Source: Arthrobacter sp. AK04 (GTDB taxonomy: Bacteria; Actinomycetota; Actinomycetes; Actinomycetales; Micrococcaceae). From it: DNA of 64,000 nucleotides. The notes beneath the pieces are model-generated. The model made no database searches and was not told the DNA's origin. It saw nothing but the letters and a program-made list of their open reading frames with translations. A program made the position numbers and the translations under genes. The stretch spans positions 47,034 through 111,033 of the forward strand of contig NZ_JAJOMC010000009.1 of NCBI RefSeq assembly GCF_021129155.1, in the 5' to 3' direction. Positions 49,345-58,143 of this stretch are shown here, piece after piece. Positions within the stretch are counted from its first letter, which is position 1; each line of letters opens with the position of its first letter.

Positions 49345-49841
49345 TGGCCAGCCCATCTCTGAACGGGGCCAGCGGCACCGGACACGGACGCTTCCTGGCC
49401 GATGCCGAGGCCCGCGGCCTGGCGGTGGACATCGTGGAAAGGCCGGCTGCCAAAAGCCTTGAAGAAGCGGCCGGCATCCTGGGAATCAGCCCTGCAGACA
49501 TCGTCAAGTCACTGGTGGTCAAGCACAAGGACGGTACGTTCCTGTTTGCGCTGATCCCCGGCGACCGCCAGATTTCCTGGCCCAAGCTGCGAACCCTGGT
49601 GGGGGTTAACAAGCTCTCCCTGCCTCCCGCTGGCGTGGCGCTGGAAGCAACAGGCTATGAGCGCGGAACCATCACCCCGCTGGGCAGCACCAGCAGCTGG
49701 CCGGTCTACGCGGACGCCAGCATTACCGGGCGGCGGATCTCGATGGGTGCTGGCGCCCACGGGTACAGCGCCTTCGTGGACGCGGACGCCCTGACCGCTG
49801 CCCTGGATGCGGTCGTCGCGGACATCAGCGAGCCCGGTTAA
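49344..49841 (+). CDS. YbaK/EbsC-family aminoacyl-tRNA deacylase-like protein
   Basis: This 165-residue single-domain protein resembles the YbaK/ProX/prolyl-tRNA-synthetase editing domain, which hydrolyses mischarged tRNAs such as Cys-tRNA(Pro). Supporting segments are AAGILGISPADIVKSLVVKH with the conserved Lys, FLFALIPGDRQISWPKLRT, VGVNKLSLPPAGVALEATGY and ISMGAGAHGYSAFVDADALT. Its ATG overlaps the thiolase stop (TGATG), so the pair is cotranscribed. The tRNA specificity cannot be read from the sequence. A bidirectional terminator follows. Confidence 0.87.
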   Translation: MASPSLNGASGTGHGRFLADAEARGLAVDIVERPAAKSLEEAAGILGISPADIVKSLVVKHKDGTFLFALIPGDRQISWPKLRTLVGVNKLSLPPAGVALEATGYERGTITPLGSTSSWPVYADASITGRRISMGAGAHGYSAFVDADALTAALDAVVADISEPG

Positions 49842-49843
49842 AG

Positions 49844-49881
49844 CAGGAAGCCCCGCCCACAAACGTGGACGGGGCTTCCTG
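49844..49881. terminator. Bidirectional terminator between rplL and the YbaK-family gene
   Basis: CAGGAAGCCCCGCCCAC (49844-49860) and GTGGACGGGGCTTCCTG (49865-49881) form a 17-bp stem with at most one mismatch and a 4-base loop, lying between convergent genes 3 bases after one stop and 17 bases from the other. Confidence 0.8.
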
Positions 49882-49897
49882 AGGAAAAAGCGCGTTA

Positions 49898-50272
49898 CTA
49901 CTTGAGGGTAACGGTTGCGCCTGCAGCCTCGAGCTGCTCCTTGGCCTTCTCGGCAGCTTCCTTGGTAGCACCTTCGAGGACAGCCTTGGGAGCGCTGTCA
50001 ACCAGGTCCTTGGCTTCCTTGAGGCCCAGGGAAGTGATGGCGCGAACTTCCTTGATCACTGCGATCTTCTTGTCGCCGGCAGCTTCGAGGACGACGTCGA
50101 AGTCGGTCTTCTCTTCAACCTCTTCAGCAGCAGCGCCGGCGGGGCCAGCAACAGCAACAGCAGCAGCGGTAACTTCGAAGGTCTCTTCGAAGAGCTTGAC
50201 GAACTCGGAGAGCTCGATGATGGTCAGTTCCTTGAAAGCTTCAATGAGCTCTTCGTTGGTGAGCTTCGCCAT
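49898..50272 (-). CDS. rplL: 50S ribosomal protein L7/L12
   Basis: The stalk protein that recruits translation factors. The 124-residue protein has the dimerisation N-domain ([20 protein letters not shown]), an Ala/Gly hinge ([18 protein letters not shown]) and the C-domain ([40 protein letters not shown]). ATG 50272 is the conserved start. It lies 75 bases after rplJ. Confidence 0.98.
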   Translation of the reverse strand: MAKLTNEELIEAFKELTIIELSEFVKLFEETFEVTAAAVAVAGPAGAAAEEVEEKTDFDVVLEAAGDKKIAVIKEVRAITSLGLKEAKDLVDSAPKAVLEGATKEAAEKAKEQLEAAGATVTLK

Positions 50273-50347
50273 GGTAGGCGTCCTTCCTGTTGTGGTGCTC
50301 AGCGGCACGCGGCCGTGCTTCACACCGGAGTCTGGTCTAAAAGAGAG

Positions 50348-50938
50348 TTAGTTCTCTTCGGTGGCTGCGGCTTCGGCCGGAGCTTCGGTCTCTGCTGCTT
50401 CTGCGGCCGGAGCTTCTTCAGCGGCGGGCGCCTCGGCAGCTGCCGGTGCACCGTTCTCTTCTTCAAGCTTGAGGCGCAGAGCGTCAATGATGCGTGCAGC
50501 GGCAGCAGCAGGGGCCTTGAGGACGCCTGCAACCTTGGCGAGCTGCAGCTCGCGGGACTCGAGAGCTGCCAGTGCGGCAACCTCGCTGGCGTTCAGTGCC
50601 TTGCCCTCGAAGTAACCGGTCTTGATGACCAGCTGCTTGTTGGTTTTGGCAAAATCCGTCAGGCTCTTGGCAGCGGCAACTGCGTCACCCTTGATGAACG
50701 CGATTGCAGTGGGGCCGGAGAGCTGGTCGTTGAATGCTTCAACGCCGGCTTCCTTGGCTGCAATGGCGGTCAGGGTGTTCTTGACGACCGCGAACTTGGT
50801 GTCCTGGCCGAGAGAAACACGCAGCTGCTTGAGCTGTGCAACGGTGAGCCCGCGGTATTCGGTCAGGACAGCGGCGTTCGATTCCTTGAAATCGTTGGTG
50901 ATCTCAGCTACTGCTGAAACCTTGATAGGCGTTGCCAT
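50348..50938 (-). CDS. rplJ: 50S ribosomal protein L10
   Basis: L10 anchors L7/L12 dimers to the ribosome and represses its own operon by binding the leader mRNA. The 196-residue protein has KVSAVAEITNDFKESNAAVL, TEYRGLTVAQLKQLRVSLGQ, KNTLTAIAAKEAG and the helix that carries L12 dimers. The final ~30 residues are Ala/Glu-rich. A structured leader (51029-51148), a terminator-like hairpin and a promoter candidate lie upstream. Confidence 0.98.
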   Translation of the reverse strand: MATPIKVSAVAEITNDFKESNAAVLTEYRGLTVAQLKQLRVSLGQDTKFAVVKNTLTAIAAKEAGVEAFNDQLSGPTAIAFIKGDAVAAAKSLTDFAKTNKQLVIKTGYFEGKALNASEVAALAALESRELQLAKVAGVLKAPAAAAARIIDALRLKLEEENGAPAAAEAPAAEEAPAAEAAETEAPAEAAATEEN

Positions 50939-50999
50939 AACCCTCCTTCCGGGGATAGTGCCGGTATTCGACGGTCCCCGCTCGGATGAGCTAAAACTA

Positions 51000-51027
51000 A
51001 AAACGCCCCGCGCAGATGCACGGGGCT
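51000..51027 (-). terminator. Terminator/attenuator hairpin upstream of rplJ
   Basis: On the - strand GCCCCGTGC-ATCT-GCGCGGGGC (51026-51005) is followed by GTTTTTAG, a classical intrinsic terminator. It lies downstream of the leader element at 51029-51148 and about 60 bases before rplJ, so it could attenuate rplJL transcription rather than only end the GNAT transcript. Confidence 0.7.
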
Positions 51028-51028
51028 T

Positions 51029-51148
51029 GGCTCAACACGGGTATCCCATGGAGCTTTGCTTCGTTCACCTGCGCCGGCCGCCCTGCGTTGAGGGTCCTTC
51101 GTCCGGAAACCCGCTTCAATCCCCCGCGCACAACTACAGAGTTGAGCC
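51029..51148 (-). ncRNA. Probable ribosomal protein L10 leader
   Basis: The - strand segment begins GGCTCAAC (51148-51141) and ends GTTGAGCC (51036-51029), an exact 8-bp closing stem. Inside are internal complementary stretches and the conserved-looking GCAGGTGAACGAAGC (51075-51061) preceding rplJ. This resembles L10-binding leaders that autoregulate rplJL. It runs directly into the terminator hairpin at 51005-51026. A structure-based search would be needed to fix the family. Confidence 0.55.
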
Positions 51149-51196
51149 ATGTTCAAGGGAGTGGATTTCCAACAACCGACGGTCTTTGGTCATCCA

Positions 51197-51226
51197 AGTC
51201 TACGGGAGGTCCCGCCGCTGCGCCAA
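51197..51226 (-). promoter_or_regulatory. Candidate rplJL promoter
   Basis: On the - strand TTGGCG (51226-51221) and TAGACT (51202-51197) lie 18 bases apart, matching the housekeeping consensus well. Transcription starting near 51190 would place the whole L10 leader in the transcript. It begins just 8 bases after the preceding GNAT stop. Confidence 0.55.
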
Positions 51227-51234
51227 ATCGGCAG

Positions 51235-52353
51235 TCAGCTGTTGCTGGTGCCAAGGTGCGGAAGCTCCTTTTGCCATATCCCCGTCACGCCTGCGGTCCG
51301 GAATCCCAACTGCTGGTTGACGGTCAGGAGGTACCGGTTTTCCGGGGCGTTCCAGGTGTAGATGACCCGGGCGTCCGGAAACTGCTCAGTCAGCCGCTCC
51401 ATGTTCGCCACCTTGATCAGGAGCCCCAGCTTGTTGCCGCGGTGCTCCTGCAGGACGAGCGTATCGTCCTGGAAAACCACGTCCGCACGGTGTGCAAGCA
51501 CCGTGATGGTGGTCAGGCCAACCAGGGCCCCGCTGGCGAGATGCTCGACGGCGGTGACCACCGTCCGCCTGCCCTGCGCAATGGCCACATCTTCGGCCTC
51601 CCGGAGGATGGCGCCGTCGAACACCATGTCCTGCTCCACCGGCACGTGGAGAGACGGATCGACGTCGGCCCCGGCCTGGTTTTCAAGGACAGCTACGGCC
51701 TCCAGCCAGCGGTCCGGGCACCGGTCCGTCCAATGGTGCAGCCGGTACCTGCCGTTGTTTGCTTCCTCCGCTTCGGCCTGCAGGTCTGCCACCAGCTTCG
51801 AGTCCAGTGGCAGCAGGCAGGAACTGAACTGCTCAATGTGCTGCAGGGTGTAGCCGGTGCGTTGGGCGAACTCCACCTCGCGGCTCTCCAGCGGCACGAA
51901 GCCCTGCCCCGATCCGGGGACCAGCTGGGCGCGCTCGAATTCGTGCAGGGATGCGCCCGGATGGTTGGTATCCACCAGGATCATGGTGCGGCCCTCATTG
52001 CGGGCCAGCTGCTCCGCGGCCTGGAGCAACCGCCTACCGACGCCCTGGCGCTGGAACTCGGGCAGGATGTCCAGCGTGAACTCCGCAAGGTCCAGGTTGT
52101 CCGTGAGGGGCAGGGCGATATCAACGGTGCCCACAATCTCCCCGTCCACCTTGGCTACGAGGATCAGCTGCCGCTCATAGGGATCCGCGAACTCAAGAAG
52201 CTTTTCCAGCGGCCCGTAGGCGAGGTCGTCACTGCCCCAGGTCTGCATGCGGACTTTGCGTCCCACTTCGACGGCGGCAAGGAAGTCCGCAGCGTCCGGG
52301 GCCTCGAGTGAATCAGGGATCCAGAGCTGCTCGATCTTCACGTCTTGTGCCAT
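51235..52353 (-). CDS. Double-GNAT-domain acetyltransferase (second of a tandem pair)
   Basis: A 372-residue protein with two GNAT folds, resembling mycothiol synthase-type acetyltransferases. The N-terminal half has FTLDILPEFQRQGVGRRLLQ (acetyl-CoA-binding motif A) and EGRTMILVDT. The C-terminal half has VLQEHRGNKLGLLIKVANME, the second motif A, and NAPENRYLLTVNQQLGF. ATG 52353 follows the previous GNAT stop by 7 bases; the longer frame would overlap it. The C-terminal 60 residues strongly resemble those of the upstream gene, so the two are paralogues. The substrate is unknown. Confidence 0.85.
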   Translation of the reverse strand: MAQDVKIEQLWIPDSLEAPDAADFLAAVEVGRKVRMQTWGSDDLAYGPLEKLLEFADPYERQLILVAKVDGEIVGTVDIALPLTDNLDLAEFTLDILPEFQRQGVGRRLLQAAEQLARNEGRTMILVDTNHPGASLHEFERAQLVPGSGQGFVPLESREVEFAQRTGYTLQHIEQFSSCLLPLDSKLVADLQAEAEEANNGRYRLHHWTDRCPDRWLEAVAVLENQAGADVDPSLHVPVEQDMVFDGAILREAEDVAIAQGRRTVVTAVEHLASGALVGLTTITVLAHRADVVFQDDTLVLQEHRGNKLGLLIKVANMERLTEQFPDARVIYTWNAPENRYLLTVNQQLGFRTAGVTGIWQKELPHLGTSNS

Positions 52354-52360
52354 AGGCGCA

Positions 52361-53500
52361 TCATCCCAGCCGTTTCTGCCACTCACCTTCATAACCAGCA
52401 GGCCTGAATCCAAGGGCAATATTTATGGCCAGCATATGTTGGTTTTCACTGGCGTTCCATGTCAACACAGAATGCGCCGAAGGCCATCTGGCCACGGCAC
52501 GCCGCAGATTTGCAACCTTGATGAGCAAGCCGAGGCGGTGGCCCCGGTGTTGCGCCGTGACCAGGGTGTCCTGCTGGGCGATGGAGGCAGGCACTCCGGG
52601 CCGCCAGTTAAGGACCGTGTAGGCGACAAGTTCCCCGGTCGTGCTGTGCAGTGCGGCGGTCACGGCGGACTGGACGCCGCTGCGGGCCGTCGTTCTTTCC
52701 TCATCCCGCACCCGGCCGGCGTCCCAGTCCTCCCCCTCCCAGTCCATCCCGGCGATGGGAACATCCGTGCTCATCCGGGCTTTGAGAAGCGCGTACGCGT
52801 CCACCAGGTCTTCAGGACAGGCGTCGTCCCATCCGGTGATGCTGTAGTCCCCCGCCGCGGCTGCTGCCTCCCTTTCCAGCCGGTCCAGCAGTTCCGGCGC
52901 CACGGGAAGCTCCAACCGGCTGGAGCGTTCCACCTGCTCCAGCTCGTAGCCGGAAGCGGCAGCGAACGCCACTGCCGGTTCAACCACTGGAAGGCCTCCG
53001 GCACCGGACTTGGCCGGGAGCAGGGCGGAGCTATCCGCGGCGGCAAGCGGAACCTCGTGGTAGCCGTAGAGGGATGTCCTGCCCCGTGCCCTGGCAATGG
53101 ATTCGGCATGCAACAGCAGCGTCCGGCCCAGCCCCTGGCGCCGGTAGGCGGACCCAACCAGGACGTCGATGCCGGCAGTGTGCGTGTTCTCCCGGAGCGG
53201 GAGTTCCACGGCGCACGTACCAACGGCCTTTCCGTTCAGTCTCGCCAGGTAGAGCTGGCGCTCCTCGTACTCGCTGCCCCGCCAGAACTCGGCAGCTTCC
53301 GGCAAGGTGGGGCAACGGTCCAGATTGCCCCACAACGCAAGGTCGTGCTCCACCCGCAGGGCGTGGCACTCCTCGAAGTCTGCTGTATATCCTGCAGAAC
53401 CGGCGATGGTGCCGCTGCCCGGTTCATGCAGCACTTTAACGGCCGAAAGTGCTGGTGCGGCGGGGTTCGCCGGGAAGGTATCCGGCGTCGGGTCAGCCAT
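52361..53500 (-). CDS. Double-GNAT-domain acetyltransferase (first of a tandem pair)
   Basis: A 379-residue two-domain GNAT protein, paralogous to its downstream neighbour. The N-terminal motif A reads VGSAYRRQGLGRTLLLHAES and the C-terminal one reads VTAQHRGHRLGLLIKVANLR, with SVLTWNASENQHMLAINIAL and a QKRLG end. The N-terminal ~40 residues are Ala/Pro-rich. It lies between rplA (terminator at 53552) and rplJ, cotranscribed with the second GNAT. The tandem suggests acetylation of related small molecules; no substrate can be read from the sequence. Confidence 0.84.
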   Translation of the reverse strand: MADPTPDTFPANPAAPALSAVKVLHEPGSGTIAGSAGYTADFEECHALRVEHDLALWGNLDRCPTLPEAAEFWRGSEYEERQLYLARLNGKAVGTCAVELPLRENTHTAGIDVLVGSAYRRQGLGRTLLLHAESIARARGRTSLYGYHEVPLAAADSSALLPAKSGAGGLPVVEPAVAFAAASGYELEQVERSSRLELPVAPELLDRLEREAAAAAGDYSITGWDDACPEDLVDAYALLKARMSTDVPIAGMDWEGEDWDAGRVRDEERTTARSGVQSAVTAALHSTTGELVAYTVLNWRPGVPASIAQQDTLVTAQHRGHRLGLLIKVANLRRAVARWPSAHSVLTWNASENQHMLAINIALGFRPAGYEGEWQKRLG

Positions 53501-53551
53501 TCCTACAGCTTAGGCAAAAGCTCCATCTGCGGGGATAGGCCTCGGAGCTTA

Positions 53552-53589
53552 AACAAAACCGCCCGGCACGGGTGCCGGGCGGTTTTGTT
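53552..53589. terminator. Terminator after rplA
   Basis: AACAAAACCGCCCGGCA (53552-53568) and TGCCGGGCGGTTTTGTT (53573-53589) form a perfect 17-bp stem. The A/T ends make it bidirectional. It lies 40 bases past the rplA stop and separates the rplKA unit from the GNAT genes. Confidence 0.85.
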
Positions 53590-53628
53590 GCGGCGGAAGA
53601 TTCCGCTGCAGGGGTTTCAAACGAGGAT

Positions 53629-54336
53629 TTAGGCCTCGGTCAGAACCTTGGTGACGTTCGGGTCAACGGAGATGCCGGGACCGAACGTGGTGGCAACGGT
53701 GGCCTTCTGGATGTAGCGGCCCTTGGAAGCGGACGGCTTCAGGCGAAGCACCTCTTCCAGTGCTGCTGCGTAGTTCTCCGCCAGCTTGATGGCGTCAAAG
53801 GAGACCTTGCCGATGATGAAGTGCAGGTTGGAGTGCTTGTCGACGCGGAAGTCGATCTTTCCACCCTTGATGTCGTTGACGGCCTTGGTGACGTCGGGGG
53901 TCACGGTGCCCGTCTTCGGGTTCGGCATCAGGTTACGCGGACCAAGGACCTTACCGAGGCGGCCAACCTTGCCCATGAGGTCAGGGGTGGCAACGGCGGC
54001 ATCGAAGTCAGTCCAGCCGGCGGCGATCTTTTCGATCAGGTCGTCGGAACCAACGAAGTCGGCGCCGGCAGCGATTGCTGCCTCAGCCTTGTCACCGGTG
54101 GCGAAAACCAGGACGCGGGCGGTCTTACCGGTGCCGTGGGGCAGGTTGACGGTGCCGCGGACCATCTGGTCAGCCTTGCGGGGGTCGACGCCGAGGCGGA
54201 ATGCAACCTCAACGGTGGCGTCGAACTTGGACGGGTTGGTGTCCTTGGCGAGGGTCACTGCCTCGAACGGCGCGTAGAACTTCTCCGCGTCGATCCTGGC
54301 GGCTGCTGCCTCATATGCTTTGCTGCGCTTTGCCAT
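53629..54336 (-). CDS. rplA: 50S ribosomal protein L1
   Basis: L1 forms the mobile stalk beside the E site and can repress its own operon. The 235-residue protein has [60 protein letters not shown] and [19 protein letters not shown]. It is canonical in length and follows rplK. Confidence 0.98.
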   Translation of the reverse strand: MAKRSKAYEAAAARIDAEKFYAPFEAVTLAKDTNPSKFDATVEVAFRLGVDPRKADQMVRGTVNLPHGTGKTARVLVFATGDKAEAAIAAGADFVGSDDLIEKIAAGWTDFDAAVATPDLMGKVGRLGKVLGPRNLMPNPKTGTVTPDVTKAVNDIKGGKIDFRVDKHSNLHFIIGKVSFDAIKLAENYAAALEEVLRLKPSASKGRYIQKATVATTFGPGISVDPNVTKVLTEA

Positions 54337-54518
54337 GCTGCTTATTTCTCCTTGTGCAGTTGTGGTCTGCGGACCGCGCTGGGCCCTGCCACAGTTGGTC
54401 GGCGGGCTCGTTATCCGTGCCCGGTTCCCAACATCTCAGTTTTGGTGGTGCCGGTGTCCCGGCGGTGCCGCCCGTCGTCGTGATCGGTTACCCGACCCGG
54501 CGCAGGCAGCGAAGGCGA

Positions 54519-54950
54519 TTAGCCTTCGACGGTGATGCCCATGGACCGGGCGGTGCCGGCGATGATCTTCGCTGCGCCTTCGAGGCTGGTGGCGTTGAGG
54601 TCTTCCATCTTGGTGGAGGCGATCTCGTTGACCTGGGCCTGGGTCAGCTTCGCAACCTTGACGGTGTGCGGGGTTGCTGAACCCTTGGCGACGCCTGCAG
54701 CCTTCTTGATGAGCTCTGCAGCCGGCGGGGTCTTGGTGATGAACGTGAAGGAACGGTCCTCGTAGACCGTGATTTCCACGGGGATGACGTTTCCGCGCTG
54801 GGCTTCCGTCGCAGCGTTGTACGCCTTGCAGAATTCCATGATGTTGACACCGTGCTGGCCAAGCGCAGGACCGATCGGCGGAGCCGGGTTAGCGGCACCT
54901 GCCTGGATCTGCAGCTTGATGAGGCCGGTGACCTTCTTCTTGGGAGCCAA
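54519..54950 (-). CDS. rplK: 50S ribosomal protein L11
   Basis: L11 lies at the GTPase-associated centre and is needed for stringent factor activation; it is also a site for thiopeptide antibiotics. The 143-residue protein has [40 protein letters not shown] and [20 protein letters not shown]. The start is TTG at 54950 with AAGGA upstream. The N-terminal Pro-rich loop that contacts thiostrepton looks wild type. Confidence 0.98.
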
Positions 54951-55078
54951 TGTAGGGTCCTTCTCTCAATAACGTCCTGGGGCACAGGAGCGTGCCTCAG
55001 GTTTGTGGCCGCCATGGCAAGGCGGCCGGCCGTTCCGGTGCTGCTAAGCGGGCAGCCCCGGGACGAATTCTTGGGTGA

Positions 55079-55882
55079 TCAGATCTTGGTGACCTGGTTG
55101 AACGCCAGGGTAACCGGCGTTTCGCGCTCGAAGATGGACACCAGCACCACGAGGGTCTGGGATTCGACCTTGATCTCGGAAATGGTGGCCGGAAGGGTCT
55201 CGAACGGGCCCTCCTTGACGATGACGGACTCGCCAACTTCGAAGTCCACGTCCACGGGGGCCTGGTTCTGCTTGTTGACCGGCTTGCCCTTCTCGGCCTG
55301 CTCTTCCTCGAAGACCGGGGCGAGCATGGAGAAGACCTCGTCCAGGCGCAGCGGCACGGGGTTGTGGGCGTTGCCCACGAAGCCGGTGACACCCGGGGTG
55401 TGGCGGACGGCGCCCCACGAGGCGTCGGTCAGGTCCATGCGGACCAGTACGTAGCCGGGGATGCGGACGCGGTTGATGACCTTGCGCTGAGCGTTCTTGA
55501 TCTCAACGACTTCTTCCATGGGCACCTGGATTTCGAAGATGTAATCTTCCATGTCCAGGGTCTGGATGCGGGTTTCCAGGTTGGCCTTCACGCGGTTCTC
55601 GTAACCGGCGTAGGAGTGGATGACGTACCAGTCACCTTCCTGGCGGCGCAGCTTGGCCTTGAACTCCTCAGCGGGGTCAACGTCTGCTTTGGCGGCGGCA
55701 GCGGCGAGGGCGTCAGTGGACTCCTCTTCGGAGCCGGCGTCTGCCTCTGCGTCAAAGTCGGAACCGGCGTCATCGGATTCGGGCGCGGAGGACTCAACCT
55801 CAGACTCGTCACCGGCTTCTGCCGTGACGTCCGCGGACTCTTCCAGCTCAGTCTCGGTTACCTCGAGCTCCTGCTCAGACAC
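55079..55882 (-). CDS. nusG: Transcription termination/antitermination protein NusG
   Basis: NusG modulates elongation and links RNA polymerase with Rho or ribosomes. The NGN domain ([56 protein letters not shown]) and KOW domain ([20 protein letters not shown]) are intact. About 85 residues of Glu/Asp/Ser/Ala-rich low-complexity sequence precede them. I prefer the GTG at 55882 with GGAG upstream over the ATG at 55912, which lacks a good site. It lies 113 bases after secE. Confidence 0.96.
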   Translation of the reverse strand: MSEQELEVTETELEESADVTAEAGDESEVESSAPESDDAGSDFDAEADAGSEEESTDALAAAAAKADVDPAEEFKAKLRRQEGDWYVIHSYAGYENRVKANLETRIQTLDMEDYIFEIQVPMEEVVEIKNAQRKVINRVRIPGYVLVRMDLTDASWGAVRHTPGVTGFVGNAHNPVPLRLDEVFSMLAPVFEEEQAEKGKPVNKQNQAPVDVDFEVGESVIVKEGPFETLPATISEIKVESQTLVVLVSIFERETPVTLAFNQVTKI

Positions 55883-55995
55883 TTGGTCTCCTGCTTCCTC
55901 ATTGCCTAACATGCCTATTTAAATGGCTCAATTCCGCACACCGGTGTTCCGTCCGGGAATCCCGGAGGAACACGCGGCCTGCGGACCGTGCAGCG

Positions 55996-56280
55996 TTAGC
56001 TGTCCGTGGTGCCGGTCCCGCCGAAGACCCAGCCGACGGCGGTTCCAAAACCGATGTCCAGCAGGCTGACGATGACCATCATGATGCCCACGAACACCAG
56101 CACCACGAGCGTGTAATTGATCAGTTCCTTGCGGGTGGGTGCAACAACCTTCTTCAGTTCGCCGATGATCTGGCGGATGAAGAGTGCAATGCGGGCGAAG
56201 AAGTTTGCCTTGGCGTCCTTCTTAGCTGGGCGGCCCTTGGAGCTGCTGGCAGCTGTTTCGGTCACCTGGTCCTCGCTCAT
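55996..56280 (-). CDS. secE: Protein translocase subunit SecE
   Basis: A 94-residue single-span subunit of the SecYEG translocon. The polar N-terminal region leads to the conserved amphipathic helix RIALFIRQIIGELKKVVAPT with RKELINYTLVVLVFVGIMMV as the membrane helix. The short form with one transmembrane segment is typical of actinobacteria. It lies between tRNA-Trp and nusG, the usual order. Confidence 0.97.
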   Translation of the reverse strand: MSEDQVTETAASSSKGRPAKKDAKANFFARIALFIRQIIGELKKVVAPTRKELINYTLVVLVFVGIMMVIVSLLDIGFGTAVGWVFGGTGTTDS

Positions 56281-56361
56281 CTTCGCAATGTTGGATTACC
56301 CGGCCCTGATCAGAACCATGGTTGCTGCGCTTGCCCCGGGTTTTCGCCCGGGGCGCTTGCG

Positions 56362-56434
56362 CAGGGCAGACAGGACTCGAACCTGCAACCTGCGGTTTTG
56401 GAGACCGCTGCGCTACCAATTGCGCCACTACCCT
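56362..56434 (-). tRNA. tRNA-Trp (anticodon CCA)
   Basis: The 73-base - strand sequence folds as a tRNA: the acceptor arms AGGGTAG and CTGCCCT pair over 7 bases, the D arm contains GCGCAATTGGTAGCGC, the anticodon loop is CTCCAAA (anticodon CCA, Trp), and the T arm carries the GGTTCGAGTCC segment. The discriminator is G. The terminal CCA is not encoded. The position immediately before secE is common in bacteria. Confidence 0.95.
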
Positions 56435-56713
56435 ATGGAGTGAATTCCACTATCTGACCACGAAGCACCAGCTTGCACTGGGGCGCACGTCATCATCCGT
56501 GTTTTCAACACCGGTGAACCAGTCTACGCAACAACTTCGCGTTCGTCGAACCGGCCCATTTCCGGCCCTCCCCTGATGGCCTGCCTGATGTTTGACCAGG
56601 ACACAGTCACAAATCAAAACCGGCAACCCGGAGGGTCCGGTGAACAGCATAGAGTAGAACTCGTCGAATCCCACATTCCAGCCCCCAGGCTGCAAGCGAA
56701 GAACGGACCTGCC

Positions 56714-57931
56714 ATGTCTGCCGCCCGCGTTTCCCAGCGCATTTCCGCAATTGCCGAATCCGCAACCCTTGCCGTTGACGCCAAGGCGAAGGCGCTGAAG
56801 GCAGCGGGCCGGCCGGTTATTGGGTTTGGTGCCGGTGAACCTGACTTCCCCACCCCGGATTACATTGTCCAGGCTGCCATCGAGGCTGCCGGCCAGCCGA
56901 AGTACCACCGCTACTCCCCTGCGGGCGGGCTGCCGGAGCTGAAGAAGGCCATCGCGGAAAAGACGCTGCGCGACTCCGGCTATGCTGTGGACCCTTCCCA
57001 GGTGCTGGTCACCAACGGAGGCAAGCAGGCGGTCTACAACACGTTCGCCACCCTGGTTGATCCGGGCGACGAGGTTATTGTCCCCACGCCGTTCTGGACC
57101 ACATATCCGGAGGCCATCCGGCTGGCCGGCGGTGTACCCGTGGAGGTGTTCGCGGGTCCTGAGCAGGACTACCTTGTGACTGTCGACCAGCTCGAAGCAG
57201 CCGTCACGGACCGGACGAAGATCCTGCTGTTCGTGTCGCCGTCGAACCCCACAGGCTCCGTCTACTCGCCTGAGCAGGTAGCGGAGATCGGCAAGTGGGC
57301 AGCAGCCAAGGGCCTTTGGGTGGTCACCGACGAGATCTACGAGCACCTGACGTACGACGGCGTGCCCTTCACCTCCATCGCCACCGCCGCACCGGAGCTG
57401 GGCGACAAAGTGGTCATCCTCAACGGCGTTGCCAAGACCTATGCCATGACCGGATGGCGGGTGGGCTGGATGATCGGTCCGGCCGACGTCATCAAGGCGG
57501 CCACCAACCTCCAGTCCCACGCCACGTCCAACGTCTCCAACATCATGCAGATCGCTGCCCTGGCCGCTGTTTCAGGCCCGCTGACCGCCGTTGACGAGAT
57601 GAAGGTGGCCTTCGACCGCCGCCGCAAGGCGATCGTTGCCGGCCTGAACGCGATTGAGGGAGTGGAATGCCCGACGCCGAAGGGCGCCTTTTACGTCTAC
57701 GCGGACGTCCGCGCGCTGCTGGGCAAGGAATTCCCGACGGCGTCCGGCACCGCCACGCCGCAGACCTCTGCCGAGCTTGCAGCGTTGATCCTGGACGAGG
57801 TTGAGGTGGCAGTGGTTCCGGGTGAGGCCTTCGGCCCCTCCGGCTACCTGCGCCTCTCCTACGCCCTCGGCGACGACGACCTCGCGACCGGTGTGCAGCG
57901 GCTGCAGGACTTCCTGGGCAAGGCCCAGTAG
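56714..57931 (+). CDS. Pyridoxal-phosphate aminotransferase, class I (aspartate aminotransferase-like)
   Basis: A 405-residue fold-type I aminotransferase. Visible are [81 protein letters not shown] and the PLP-lysine segment [18 protein letters not shown], plus the Arg-containing end [10 protein letters not shown]. It most resembles class Ib aspartate aminotransferases, transferring amino groups between aspartate and 2-oxoglutarate. ATG 56714 was chosen at the conserved [12 protein letters not shown] start; upstream sequence is non-coding. An inverted repeat array begins right at the stop. Confidence 0.93.
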   Translation: MSAARVSQRISAIAESATLAVDAKAKALKAAGRPVIGFGAGEPDFPTPDYIVQAAIEAAGQPKYHRYSPAGGLPELKKAIAEKTLRDSGYAVDPSQVLVTNGGKQAVYNTFATLVDPGDEVIVPTPFWTTYPEAIRLAGGVPVEVFAGPEQDYLVTVDQLEAAVTDRTKILLFVSPSNPTGSVYSPEQVAEIGKWAAAKGLWVVTDEIYEHLTYDGVPFTSIATAAPELGDKVVILNGVAKTYAMTGWRVGWMIGPADVIKAATNLQSHATSNVSNIMQIAALAAVSGPLTAVDEMKVAFDRRRKAIVAGLNAIEGVECPTPKGAFYVYADVRALLGKEFPTASGTATPQTSAELAALILDEVEVAVVPGEAFGPSGYLRLSYALGDDDLATGVQRLQDFLGKAQ

Positions 57932-58130
57932 GACGCTCTCTCACTTAACGCAAGAAAATATCGGACGCTCTATCACTTAACGCCGTAAAATCGAGAACGC
58001 TCTATCACTCCCAGCGGGAGGGTGATAGAGCGTTCCGGTTTAAAGCGCATCAAGTGATAGAGCATCCGGGTTAAATGCGCATCGAATGAGAGAGCGTCCG
58101 GGGGGATGCGGCGTTAAGTGATAGAGCGTC
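57932..58130. repeat. Inverted array of GACGCTCT[A/C]TCACTT units, copy 3
   Basis: Three forward units (57932-57946, 57964-57978, about 57996-58009) and four reverse units (58022-58035, 58053-58066, about 58086-58099, 58117-58130) occur at 31-33-base spacing around a small CCAGCGGGAG centre. The unit is the same as in the arrays at 26584 and 26871. It fills most of the gap between the convergent aminotransferase and LuxR-type regulator genes. Confidence 0.85.
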
Positions 58131-58143
58131 TGGGGGAACGGGG

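Noticed and set aside
57932..58130. CRISPR array
   Set aside because: The period is regular, but units occur in both orientations around a centre, spacers are only ~17 bases and related to each other, and no cas genes are nearby.
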